NCBI GenBank assembly: GCA_964200185.2
Contig: CAXNAD020000260.1
Coordinates: 1-23,208, forward strand
Source of the DNA: Choristocarpus tenellus KU-1152
Taxonomy: Eukaryota > Phaeophyceae
Direction of reading: 5' to 3'
Length of the DNA: 23,208 nt
Of this stretch, positions 1 through 12,900 are shown in pieces (position 1 is the first letter of the stretch; every line of letters starts with the position of its first letter). The notes below the pieces were generated by a model, which was given only the letters and a program-made list of their open reading frames with translations, made no database searches and had not been told where the DNA came from. A program made the position numbers and the translations under genes.

Positions 1-45
1 AAACAGGGCAAAACTCGTACCCTCTAAGATACTCTCATTCAATTG
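1..45 (-). repeat. Truncated copy 3 of the ~240-bp intronic repeat
   Basis: The first ~45 bases match 8319-8361 nearly perfectly, which is the right-hand end of the repeat described at 8116-8360 and 7132-7369. This copy lies in the last intron seen here and is cut by the window edge. Confidence 0.8.
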
Positions 46-168
46 AAAGAAATGAGATTAAGTATTCTCTCCCTGACCACCACATCTGTATCAACCTATG
101 CATTCTCCCACACCTTGTTTCATTTGATCACATCTGTGCATCCCCAGTGGGGTGCACACAGTTCTCAC

Positions 169-973
169 CTTAGATGCTTTGGCGCATCCCTTCCCCCAAC
201 ACCTTGTTCATAGAGGTGGCACCTCCCAGTATGCCTGCTGACAGCGAACAACAATTGGCTGGAGTCTATGCCCTGACTGCCCTTCAATCCCCAGCTCATG
301 CCTACCTTCAACCTCTCACTATCCTCTCCCACAACATGTTGAATCCCCTTACTTGAATATGCACCAGTACCCAAGGTTGATGATTCCCCAGGTACACCAG
401 TGGCACAGATAGGAGTCAGAAGGGTCCTTTGAGCTACAACTTGAGCATTTTCACAATCACCACCAGAGGTATCGCCTTCAATGTCTTGGAAAGATTGGGC
501 GAATGAAGTCTTAACTCCCTCATACAAATCCCTCTGAAGGCATTGCCCTTTTTTGCTGTTGATGTGGTCCACCTGTACTGCTGGCTTATGATCTGAGTCT
601 TTATTAGTGTCTTCTGCATGGCCACACTCTTGCCCCAATCCCTGCCCCAAGGTTTTCTCCTTGGAAAGAATTGGCATCTCCACAAACTCTCCAATCTCCT
701 GTGAGGGTACTAGCTGTGCAGGAGTCTCTTGGTGGGGGGAGTCTCTTGACACCTTGCTAAGAGGCAAGGAAAGGCTCCTTGACTCAGGACATGGTTGTGT
801 ACTCCAATGCCTACTTCTTGCTGCTGGAACTGTGTCAGGCATGCGGTGACCAGTGTTGCTTGACTCACCAGTACCCTCACTTTTCCCTTCAACTTTATCA
901 CAACTGTGAGTAGGAGGAAGGGCTGATCCATTAGCGTTATGCACCAGAGCAGTCAACAGGTGGAGGGTCGGAG
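169..973 (-). CDS. Exon 19, long linker and start of the ZRANB3-like C-terminal domain
   Basis: The acceptor CTTTCCTGGCAG has a good pyrimidine tract. The exon is ~267 codons of low-complexity S/G/Q/E-rich sequence, then SSQLLFAVSRHTGRCHLYEQ followed by GVGGRDAPKHL near the end. This last segment resembles the xLxFxVSxxTxRIHLY opening of the domain after the helicase in ZRANB3. The donor CTAAG|GTGAGA leaves two bases, so coding continues beyond the window. Confidence 0.82.
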
Positions 974-3900
974 CTGCCAGGAAAGGCAGCGATAGTTCAG
1001 GAGCAACATGATGGGGACAAGAACCAGCGGAAGGTTTGGGGGCATAATTGTGCATAAAAAGGAGAAGTTCAAATGAGGGCACACACCGCAATCTCTGGGA
1101 ACCAAACAACATGATGAAAACACAGGAACCTCACAATGTGTCTCTGCAATGAGGCACCACGTATAACCATATTGATACACACAAGAAGTTCCTGCTATTG
1201 TGTAACAGCTCCTGACTGTAAGAGCAGCAGGCTAATCAACAGAAGGTAAAATATCAAAGTATCTAACAGCTGCAGTACAGTGACAAAAGCAATATGTTCC
1301 AACTAACGCCAAATTACCTTCCAACTACAGTATTTCACATTGCTCTTACATTGCGAGTAAGTTGTGATCTCATCAGCGAGAGTGTATGAAGGAGTCAGGA
1401 GAGATGGCGACAATGCATGAGTTGACCGCATCTTCTCCTCATGGGATTCCCCTTGTGTCACTCCACTATACTTGATTTCCTCTCCTGTGAGTGGATTTGT
1501 GGAATTGTCACTACTCCATCCACTCCCCTCAGAACCAGACCTACTACTCTCATCATTGTCCAAGCAATCATCATCACTTAGACGCTCTGCATCTATAATC
1601 TGATCCACATCAATATATTCTGCGGCTGCAGCACTGTTAGTCACAGATGTCAATGTTGTGAGCTTCCTGAAGGTCAGGCAGAGTTAACCAGCTGGGCACG
1701 TTGATATGATGGGAAGCATCCTCTTCACAGATAGATGGTGCACGGAAAAACTCTATTTAAAGCTCACAGAGGGTAACTAAATGTTCCAAACTCGATTAAA
1801 CATGATACAAAACAGCAAATATAGAAGATATCCAAACAAATACATAAAGAGTTTGAAGATATTCTGCAGGCAATGGCCATCATTTGGCTGGCAACCTGTA
1901 ACAGCACATTCATATCGTACACAGGTGTACAGAATAACGGTAGAGATAAAAAAAAAGACTGCGTAAACCAAACCAATGGCATAAAGAGACAGGCACTAAG
2001 TCTTGGTTAGATCACAATCCACCTCTAATACATGTCTTGCAGCGAAATCTGGAGGTGAAACAAAACAAAATTTGCGAGTGTATTTTTGTGCAGGTAGGGC
2101 TGGCTCCCTGCAACCACTTGTACTTTCTTCACTCACTCGCTCAAATGAAGCCAACGCTTGTCATCGTGGCTTCCTGGTGGAAGAACTGTAATGTACACGT
2201 TGACGCTGCTTCTCTAGCAACATCAAACATGCAACAATGCCACAAGGTGTTGTGACAGTGTGGTAAGAATAGATCGCATCAATGGCAAAGTCAAGGGTTG
2301 AGCTTGGAAGCCAGATTTTTCAAGAAGAGTCCAGCAAACCTTATAGATCTAAGGACTTTGTGGTAAAAGTAGAGGAGCTGTTATAATAATTTGCAGCTCA
2401 TTAGATATCTTATTGCTATGAGATGTGTCCGTTGTTGCTATGATATGTGTCAGCCAGACAAGAATGGCATGCAGAAAGCAGTGGATTCCACCCAAATATC
2501 TCAATGTAATGGGAGTTGCATGAAGTCTAGGGGTGATTGTGAGTAAAATCTGCTCACTGGTCTTTCCTACTCTTCCAACAAAATGTACCAGTTTGACAAT
2601 GTCAGAGACCTATGCACTCAGGTTAGTTTCTTGTGTATTTTTTCTCTGCGCTGGCATGGGGAAAGACCTGCACAGAATATAATCCTCGTTGTATTGCACT
2701 CTAAAAATAGTGAGCATGGCCCTCATGGAAATGATATCAACCATGACTCAGAAGTTTTTCAGGTTAGCCAATACTTGATTTATTGGACTAGAATTGATTC
2801 CTCCTTGCCAAGGTTTGCTTCAACACTAGAGCATTCCCCAGTTTACTATCCTTTGAGGTATGTTCAAATCATCAACTTTTCTCCTCATGAACTACAAGTA
2901 TGTGGGGAGTGCCGTCAAAAACTAAAAAAACCCGTCACACAGCTTTTTTGGTACCCAAAGGACATCGAAGTACAAACTAGACATCACCAAGCAACACATT
3001 GTCTGGTGACAGACCTGTCCACGGCGGTGTAGGCGATCTTCTGCTTGCCTTAACCACCCTGGTGTTGGAGGGAGCTCAACAAACACAGCATTGTGAGCTG
3101 CTGTGAAGTCAAGTCCTTGGCCACCTGCTGTTATGGAGACCAGGAGCACACGGCAGGCAGTGCTGGACTCAAACTCATGCAAAAATCGGACCCTTCGAGT
3201 AGAAGGCATACAAGGTAGGGGATGTTTGTGGTGGGAAAATGAGAACTAACATTTGAAAGTGGACAGTAGTGCTTCAAATCATTGGATAGATTCATTAGGT
3301 TAGGGTATTCCATTGGAAGGAGCTTGACCAGAAAGTTGAGATGGAGAACATTTTTAGTATGTGTTTCAAAGTCCAAGCAACAGTTGCAAAGCGATTGCAT
3401 TCTATTTGCTAAATGCAACAATCAGGCTATTGGGTGTGCTTACCCTTTCAGACCATATTATTCCCAGTTCAAAATGATCACTATCATTGTATTTCAAATC
3501 ACAGCATGAGTTCAGGAGCTATGAAATGCTAGTGCTTTGTGGTGAGCATGCCATGCACAATTGTCTAGGTGTTACAAATATTTGACATATGCTATGATGT
3601 AGACTATTGTGGGCAATAGGTCAAAACAGGAGCTATTTTTGTGAATGTGTGTGTGTTTTTTTACTCACCTGTCAACAGAAGGCACAGATCCATCAATTCG
3701 GAGGCAGACAAATTCTCTGTCCCCACTAAATCCATGGCCTGAATTCCGTGCTGAGTGTAGGACAAAAGCCTGCCAAGGGAATGGAGTTCAGTAATGTACG
3801 GGGTCAAGTTAATTTTTTCCTGACATGACATTCTCATCTAGCGAAACAATACTTTGAGGTGTTTGTTTTACAGTTATAGCATAATGAATCATATGTGTAA

Positions 3901-6900
3901 GGTGTCATCTTTAGTATACCAAGTAGTCATGGTTCTACTGAAACCCAAATTGTTTGTATACTTAGTCGCATATACCTGGAGAGTTTCAAAACATAATGAA
4001 GTCAACAAACTACAAGAAAACCTAGCAAAACAAATGTGCAAGAGTGAAATCAACAATGCAGTTCTTAGGAGCCGATGACCAAACCTGGAATCCTCTTCAC
4101 CTCTATGTCCACCAACTACAAAGATGGGGGTTTGGTGGGACTGTACGAAGGCTAATTCTGACAGTGAAGGGTATTGTCAACACACCATCAAAGGTTTCTT
4201 GCATAGTCATTTGCATCACTCACTGAGATATCTTGAGAGGAAGACAGTTCTATTTGCTCTGAGGTAGCAGGCAACACACTTACCGCCTGTAGGGCATCAA
4301 GAACATCAAGGTGGTGAGCATAGACAACAAACTTTGTCTTAGTCTCAGCACTAGACTCCAGTTTGTCCACCACCCAGTCAGCTGCAGATCTCACCTGATC
4401 CCACACAACAAGACGATACGCTAAGCATGAAACATGACTGTATTCACCACAAATTGGGAATGAGAATATAAAATGGGTAGGATAATGGTCCCCTTGTATA
4501 CAGGTGGAGGGATTAAAAATATGACGGAAACTGTGCTTCTCCATCAGAGGGGTAAATTTTTTAGTATGTATTCCAATACTCTTGTCCTCACTTGAAAGTT
4601 CTCAAGAATGTAGTGCAATCTTACTGAATACCCCTTTGAGCCACGCAATTACCCACAAGCTACTTAATCATGTGGATCTATAGTCTTGGTGCTTGCCTTT
4701 GAGCTTGAGAAAATGTTGTAAAATGGAGGATATTAAGACGGTTAATCCAAGGTAAATTCTTTGAATACAGTACACAACAACGAAGTCCTGAGCCTATAAC
4801 AGGTAATAAGATATTGGTACCATATGACGACATGTCGAAATTATACAACATGACTCATGATTTTGTAGAATACTAGAATACACCACCCTGGGTTTTCTGT
4901 GACAAGTAGTGTGCCGATATTGTATTACCCAAAACTTGACCTCAGCTTGAGTACAATAAAAATATTGTACCATTAGGGCAAGCAAGGCACAAGAGAGATG
5001 CCATTTCAGACCACTACTCTACAAAAAATTTCAATCAAGAAAATATAATGTCTACTGTACTCAAAAGTCCCCTGGATTATGTGGAAGAGATTAATGCAAA
5101 AATCGTTTCGAAGACAAGATAATGTACGGAAGATAATGGGGCAGTCTATACTTCAGAACATACCCCTCACATGAAACTACCATGTACCTTCTTCAGACCA
5201 GCAATCCTATCTGCACTCATCCTGTTCCCATCCTCAGGATTAGCATTGACCTTTTCACTTTCAGGTACCCCTGTAGTGTAGTGGTGACATGCGAAGCTTG
5301 TTAGAACTCTTAACTTGATTGCATACATACAACTGAGAAGCGTAAGGAGCACTGCCCAATGTGCTGAGTATCAGCACATGTATTGTCTGACAAATAAAGG
5401 GGCCCAGCTAAACCAAATACTTCCTACTGCATACTGTCACCTCTACATTGATAGATGAAAATTATTAACAAAAAGTTGAAAGGTCTATAGAGGTTGACAA
5501 ACAGTCTTCATTTCATATTTCAGGTGTGGAGGAACATGGCATAGCCCGTTCATTGGGCTACATGATTGAATGCACAATGCGTTGGAAGGTCTCTGTAGTA
5601 CACAGAGAAAAAATCAGTATCACATGCTCGGGATATGTGATATTGGCAGTACGATACCTCCTGCTGCCTGGGATCTACTTCATTCAATGTACTTCCCTAA
5701 GCTCAAAATGACAACAAGAAACTTAGATATACTGAGTACTTTGTAGATATCCATATAGCTACTTAAAAGCACAATGACACAATATACACGCTTCCAACTC
5801 ATCTCAAGAACTTATACGACAGTACATCATCTATTGCAAACCCACATGCCCTACTATGGTATGACTATAGCACTCTTCTGTAATCAGTGTGACGAACATT
5901 GCAAACTCTTCTTCCCACAGTTAACATTTTGTTGTGAAATTATGTTTCCATACCTGCTGCTTTATTTTTGTATCGCCCCCCACAACCCGTTCTTTGACCT
6001 ACTGAAAATGATACAGAAGTTGCCTCCTTGTCTTTTACAATATATTCAACTATGTATTCCAGAGTAAGATATTTCTTGTCTAGGATTTATTAGGTGCAAT
6101 TTCTTTCCAATTGGAGTAAGATATCTCTCTTTCACAGTAAATCTCACTGTCACCAGCTCTCCTGCCTTTATCATCGTGACATGATTGTTGCATACAGGCA
6201 GCTCTTCTCAGCTCTTCTCTATTCTCGGCCACCCTCACCACTGTCCGCCTGTCAGGCAGGGAAGAAGCGACACAGACATGTATAAAGAGAACCATGAACA
6301 CTTGTGCAGTTAAAAATACTGTGGTGCAACCATTGTTGTACTAAATAATCTGGGGACAAGGTGTGCGGAATAATGCACACTACTGGTCTAGGTATTAAGG
6401 TGGAGCATAAAGGGGGGAGAAAGGCGAAGGGATGCCTTGTGGGACATTGCGCCAAGTTCAAGCATTGGTCACTATTAGTGTACAAGCGTTCCTCACCAAT
6501 TGACCCTGGAAACCGTTCTCCCTCTTGCTTATGGATAAACCACAATGATGCAGCAACTACTGCTTACAGCAAAGTAGGCATCATCTGACCCGTCAGATCT
6601 TGACATATACACACTTTCCATGCCTGTAACAATAGATACTTCACAAAACAATAGGAAACACTCATGATTGAAGAACGATACACAATGTTTGGCAATCTTG
6701 TGATGGAGAAAAATGGATTAGGCTACTAGGAAGTATGTTCTTATCCCAAATTCTAATCTCCTTTCACTCTGAAATGACTGCCAGGATAATGCACATGTCA
6801 AAAATGAGGGGGAGAAATAATGAATATCCTGGCACAAATGCTGAGTGTCCTTCGATTTTCTCCAGAAGGTATACAAAGAGTTCCTCTTAGACAGTAGAAG

Positions 6901-9900
6901 CTACAAGTTCAACCTAGCTTCACATCAACTAGACACCTGCCTGAGTCTCGGCAGCTGATCCATAACATTGATTTTGAGCCTGCGCACCATCACCGCAGAT
7001 CTTAGTAGAGCATGTAGCTCATCTGGATATTCAATACCAGAATAAAATGGCACAACTTTCAATGAGCCTCCCTTTGTCTGCTGCAAACGCCTGTCATAAT
7101 CAATAATTAGAAAACAGAGGTTAGGGTTACGGAGTGTAGGGCTGCGTCGATTTGGGGGCCAAAATTCAATGTTGTGATTTTGATGTAATCTTGCTATTGT
7201 GTTTGTTAGGAAATGTCAATATCCACGTTCCGGACACACCTTTTTATAACATACACATTTTATCTACTCCAAAACATTTTGGAGTAGGAAGATGTCAAAA
7301 GAACCAATGGGAAGCCAAACCCCAAATGGACAGAGCAAAATGCGTACCCTCTTGAGATACTTCACTCAACACAAGAATTACTTAGTCCAACATCAGATCA
7401 TGCCATTGTTGTACGGATACATACGTTGCTGAGTACTACTGGGTTGCAAATTCAATCTGAGAAAACTAATATCAAAGGCATGGAAAGTACTGAACAAGCC
7501 CTGCTAAAAAATCGAAACTCCTTGAAAAGAAAACTTTGGAGAAAGGACACAGTTGTGCACAGGATATTCTGGGGAAGGGAAGAACCCACTTGCACCCGTC
7601 ACAGTAGTTTGAAATGAACTGGATCTTGGCAGATGATCCTGCCCCAAGCAGACCGGGTACCAGCGCATCCACCTTTGAGGAACATAAATGACATTGGAAC
7701 TTAAGTACATGTAAATTTACAAAATGCAGCTCTCCAAACACATACACCATGAGATAGTTGAAAATACAAAACAGTCATGGGGGACAAAAGTCCCAGTTGA
7801 AGAATGTGTAAGTGAATTTTTTGATACACACTTGTCATGCACAGTTTGCTCACCATCAGCCCTCATAAGGATATTAGCTAAATTTGAGGATAAGCTCCAA
7901 CCCTCAGATCAATAGTGCTGTGACTCGTGACAGTTCAACTAACTGGGAAAACAAAATAGCTGAAAGGAAAAAGTTCAGTTATTTGGTTATTATTTCATCA
8001 CCATACAGTGTGACTACTGAATGTATTGTAGGTCTTAGAAACACATAATTGTCACCAGATGTCACTATCCACAACTCTCTATGCGTTGCACTGTTAATGA
8101 GTCAAAAGTATATTAGAGTGTAGAGCCATCTCCGTTTGGGGGCCAAAACCCAATGTTGCGATTTTGATGTAATTTTGACTATTATGTTTGTTAGGAAGAG
8201 TCAATATCCTTGCTCTGGACACACCTTTTCATAACATACACATTTTTCCTACTCTGAAATATTTCAGAGTAGTAAAATGTCATAAAAAACCCCGTGGGAT
8301 GTTAAGCTCCAAATGGACAAACAGGGCAAAACTCGTACCCTCTAAGATACTCTCACTCAATGTCTTCAGATCCACTTGCCAAGATCTGTGAAGGCCTTGG
8401 AGCTTTTTCTTGCGTTACCTTGTGTGCTGACAGTTCAGTCCAATTTATCGACATTTTCTTGTAGTCAATTAAATTGTAACCGCATATTCTTTCAGCTCAC
8501 AATACTACAGATAAGTGATACGCTTGCTCAATACGTCGCATGACCTTCTCAATACATGAAAATATTGAGATACATCAACGGTTCCATAAGGAGTATATAC
8601 TGGACATACATGGAGAATGTGTCAGGTGACTGATCTAATCTGCCTCCACAACCAGCCTTGTAGTGTGTTAAAATGAGCATCAGTCAATCAATGAAGATCG
8701 CAGATTCCATCTGTTATAAATTAGATCGTTCTCAGGTGGACTTCAACCTACCCACAAACACCAGTTCTTTGCTTGTAGTGACAAATGCAGATTAATATCT
8801 TTGCACCAACAACATGTCATGCTGACTTTCCAACACAAAGACTGCACCGCTGAACAAAAAAATAACCACATTTAATAGGTCAAGATAATCTGGACATGGC
8901 ACTACCTGTCAGAGCTATGGAAGGTGAATATATTATAACGGAGAGTGCCTTATATAAAGGGTTGAACAATACCCTAAATTATACATTCCTTGCAACATAT
9001 TTTCCCCTAGCCTCAACAGTTGAGACAAGGGTTTGGAAACTCCATGTAGGTGTCTGAAAACAGAGTTTTGCCACCCAATCTTCAGCTCTCTTCAATTTGG
9101 GCACTTGCTATGTAGTATAGTGAAAATACTTTGAGGTCACTAAAGAAAAACAGTGTGGGATAAAACGGAAACATGTAAGGCGCGGCCAGCTTCTAAATGC
9201 TGTAGACCCTTCAGCCCTCATACAGAAGCACCAACATTCATATGAACCACATGAACGTCCACACTTTATTTGTCATATTCATTGAGTTCTCAAGCTTGGT
9301 CTAACAACCTGGCCAACAGGAACTTGGATGGTATATCTTGATCCAACATCCTTCCAAGTGTCCACAATACATCTGGGTGTAGGTATATGGCAGGCTAAGT
9401 AATATTGGCGTGAACTTGAGGAAGCCAATGGTGAACAAAGCTGTAGTATACAGACTTCCAGTCACCTGGTTGAACATGTCAAAAGGCTTGGACAGTGATG
9501 GTGTGCCAGAGAGCATGACCACCCTCTTCGCCTTGCTTGCCACAGACAGGCAAGTTTTCACTTGCAGTGGTTGCCCTGAGACTAACTGTGCAAGAAATAC
9601 ATCAAGTCGTTATGGGGGATACAAGTTAAACATTTCTACAGACAATGAAACTTATCATGATTATTCTACAGCAGTCCCTAGTGTCCTGGAACAAGATGAT
9701 GTCCAGATGCTTGCAAAATGTGTATAGAATCAGGATATAGATTTGACACATGAATCTACCCTTTGACATTTGAGTAAATTGGCAGAGAGCTCTACATATC
9801 ACTCACCTAATCCATACTAGCTATCAACTGAGAATAAAACCTTGGTGTAGAATCAAGGATAAAGATCATAAATATAGTCTCCAGTACAGGCTCAATCAAC

Positions 9901-12900
9901 AACAAGAACAGGTTCTACCTGCCACCAAAAAGGAAACTATGTCCACAACATAACTCACTCTCAAGAATCCCATGAGGAGTTAGGGAAAATAAAAGGTTCA
10001 AAGCAGTCACCAACAAACAACCAAAATCCTTAGCTGTGACAGATGATCTGATTGTGGAATATACCAAAGCTGCTGTCTCCACCTCGCTGATGACCCATTG
10101 GTGGCAAGTGGTGCTTTCCTCACAATACATAAACATACTGTAGCTTGTTGGCTCACGTATATATTCAAGACATGGAACTGGCCTCTACTGATTTGACATC
10201 CAATTACAGAAATTTATCAGTGAATTGTGTTCTAACCTTGGTTGTGATGGTGTGACTCTCATCGAAAATGACCTGAGAGGAAGGAACACAGCATAAAGAG
10301 GAAGTGGGACAAACGGCTATCTTGAGATCCTATCAATAAGCTAGTGTATATGCACTTCCAAGAATACGTACGTGCAAAGATCACATCAAGACGCAAGCTG
10401 AAAGGAAGGGACTGAAAACATGGAACTACTCTCTTCAACTTGGCAGATGAGTGAGTGCCCATAGTAGGGGCAAGATTAGCAAGGTCACCAAGACACTCAT
10501 AACAAGCCATGTGACTCCAATTGTGGAGCAATAGCTATGTGACACTTGCATCAAGCCATGTATAACAGACAGACAAAATGTGATGCCCCCTATCAAATGC
10601 TTCACCAGAGATTGAACCAACAAATACTTATTAAGGTTGAAGTAAAACAGAATTGGTCCTTTTTGACCCATGCCAACACTGAAGAATGCAAACGTATGGG
10701 GACCCCAGACCTTGCATAACAAGACATGCTACGTTACTGACACTATTCATCAACCAAAAAATATTATAGTCTGAGAACCTACCCTCAAAACATAGTGCGA
10801 CTCTAAAGATATCAAATACTTTACTTAGTGCTAATCTCAACACCAATCATTCTTCACCGCATTCCATGTCCAGGGTTAGGGTTAGGGTTAGGGTTAGGGT
10901 TAGGGTTAGGGTTAACCCTAACCCTAAGATATCAAATACTTTACTTAGTGCTAATCTCAACACCAATCATTCTTCACCGCATTCCATGTCCAGGGTTAAC
11001 CCTAACCCTAACCCTAACCCTAACCCTAAGATATCAAATACTTTACTTAGTGCTAACCCTAACACCAATCATTCTTCACCGCATTCCATGTCCAGGATCC
11101 CACTGAGGATGACAAGTTCCTCAGCATTGCGTATGATGTTATGACAACCTGTGGACCCAGGACCCTGAGAGATAAGGGGTAGGTGAGACAGGCAAATGAT
11201 AGTATATTACCACTGGTTTTAACAGTCTTGTAACCCTAGCGCTGGGTGAAAGGAGAAAAGCATTCACAATATACACCAAAATATTTGCACAAAATATCCC
11301 AGAAATACACACCACAAAACCATATTCTTGAAAGCATCTTCCAACTTGAAAACTGAAACATTTTTCACACACGAATCCACACTTACCCAGTTCAACAACC
11401 AAGCCCACAGACATTATATGGCCCAAATCTGGCATTTCCAATTCCTCTATATTAGTGCCCCCAAACACAATGTCAAACAGTACTCCATGAGCTCCAATGG
11501 ACTATGTAAAATGCAGGATGGTGATATCACCTGCTGCTCTCCCCCTCTCCATACAGCTTGTCCTTGCTACCCTGGATGAGATGTAGCTGGTCTTGCCTAA
11601 GGAATGGATACCACCGCTCCACCTCTTCTGCCCACCTGAGGTAAACATTGGGGGTTACTTGTAGCTGTGCTGTAGTCCACAACTGTGTTGTACCCTACAC
11701 CTGTTTGAATGTGTTCCCTTGTTGATTGGGTCAAGGCTAGGGTTAGGGCAGCATTCACAACACTCTCCTGGGACACTAAAACATTATGTAGGACATTTGG
11801 ACATTTCTACCGTGTGGGGCATGAATTCTCAGTAACATAAGGAAAACAATTCAGAATACTATGTCAGAACTCCAAAGTAGTGGAACCCTGCTAGTGCTCA
11901 TCTCTGATAGGTCTGATTAATATCCACATTAATTCTGCTCAACTTTTGACTTGTGACAGGATCTAAAGAGAGGGCTATTAAGTGCCCATCCTTAATCTCC
12001 AAACCATCTACCCATGTCATACTCTGAAGAGAAAGAGGATATTTATATAGATGAAACAGTTCTGCACAGTACAAATGTACATACCCTTCAAAGCCTGGAA
12101 GTCATCTCCAGCAAAGGTTGCGAAGACACTTGTGTGCCCCATGGCGCTTAGCTCTGTATACTGAGTGTAAAAAGACAGTGCAATGTTTGTGGAGTGACAG
12201 ATATATCTAGTACAAATTGGTCTCACATTAGCCTCATGCTGGCAGGAACCACAATTAGCAGAGGCCAGTCCTCTCTGTAGCATCCCATTATAGCTAATGC
12301 TTGCAGGGTCTGTGAGAGCCACAACAAGGAAATCAAAAGTTGGGGTGAAAAGAGGAGCACAAGGGGGGGGGAGGCATGAGGACCAGGACCTTGTGAGGTA
12401 CAGAGTTGTTCAGTGAGGAAGGAGCAGTGCTAACTCAAGGAAGCAAGGTGAAGATTGAAGTGGACATTGAAGAAACCAATTGACCACAATGAGGGTGAAG
12501 CACTTAAACTTCGTCAGACGTTAGTATGTACTTCTTGAGTACAAATCCAATACCAAGGAGCCTCTCCATCTGACACTTGCAATGGCAACAATTGAAGAGC
12601 ATGCGGAGAATCTTTGGGATGGGGTCTCTATGTGGTTTAGTGGTGCCAATCAGTTAAGCCAATGCACTATTACAGTACAAAATCCACATTTTCAATGGGT
12701 GATACCTCTGCTAATACACCTAATACACAAGCGGGACAAACCGCACGCCAATGCAAAACTAGTACCTAAACAACCAGAGAAATCCTTCTTACAAGTAGAA
12801 CATCACAAAACGGAAAATCCTGAACTTGAGTCTTCTACAACACCATCGAACACATATTTGCATACCTCCTCCAATATCTCACCCCTAACCCACCAAATTA

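Larger units (their letters stand above)
10806..11096. repeat. Three 69-bp units alternating with interstitial telomeric repeats
   Basis: The units lie at 10806-10874, 10926-10994 and 11028-11096. Units 1 and 2 are essentially identical and unit 3 differs by about two bases. Unit 3 is the real exon-7 end with its donor; units 1 and 2 are copies of it inside the intron. The gaps are filled by telomeric repeat sequence. Confidence 0.93.

Noticed and set aside
6080-6301. Reading LPDRRTVVRV as direct continuation through the exon-12 acceptor
   Set aside because: The bases before CGG form a proper CCTGACAG acceptor, and the LP copy of the motif already lies in exon 11 (DQLPRLRQ).
10806-11096. CRISPR-like array of regularly spaced repeats
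   Set aside because: There are only three units, the spacers are telomeric repeats, and the context is a eukaryotic intron.
10828-11144. Two overlapping 92-codon plus frames around 10.83-11.14 kb
   Set aside because: They are translations of the telomeric repeats and the triplicated 69-bp units (LGLGLG, NPNPNP), not genes.
11740-11757. Further telomeric array at GCTAGGGTTAGGGCAG
   Set aside because: Fewer than two repeat units; not distinguishable from chance.
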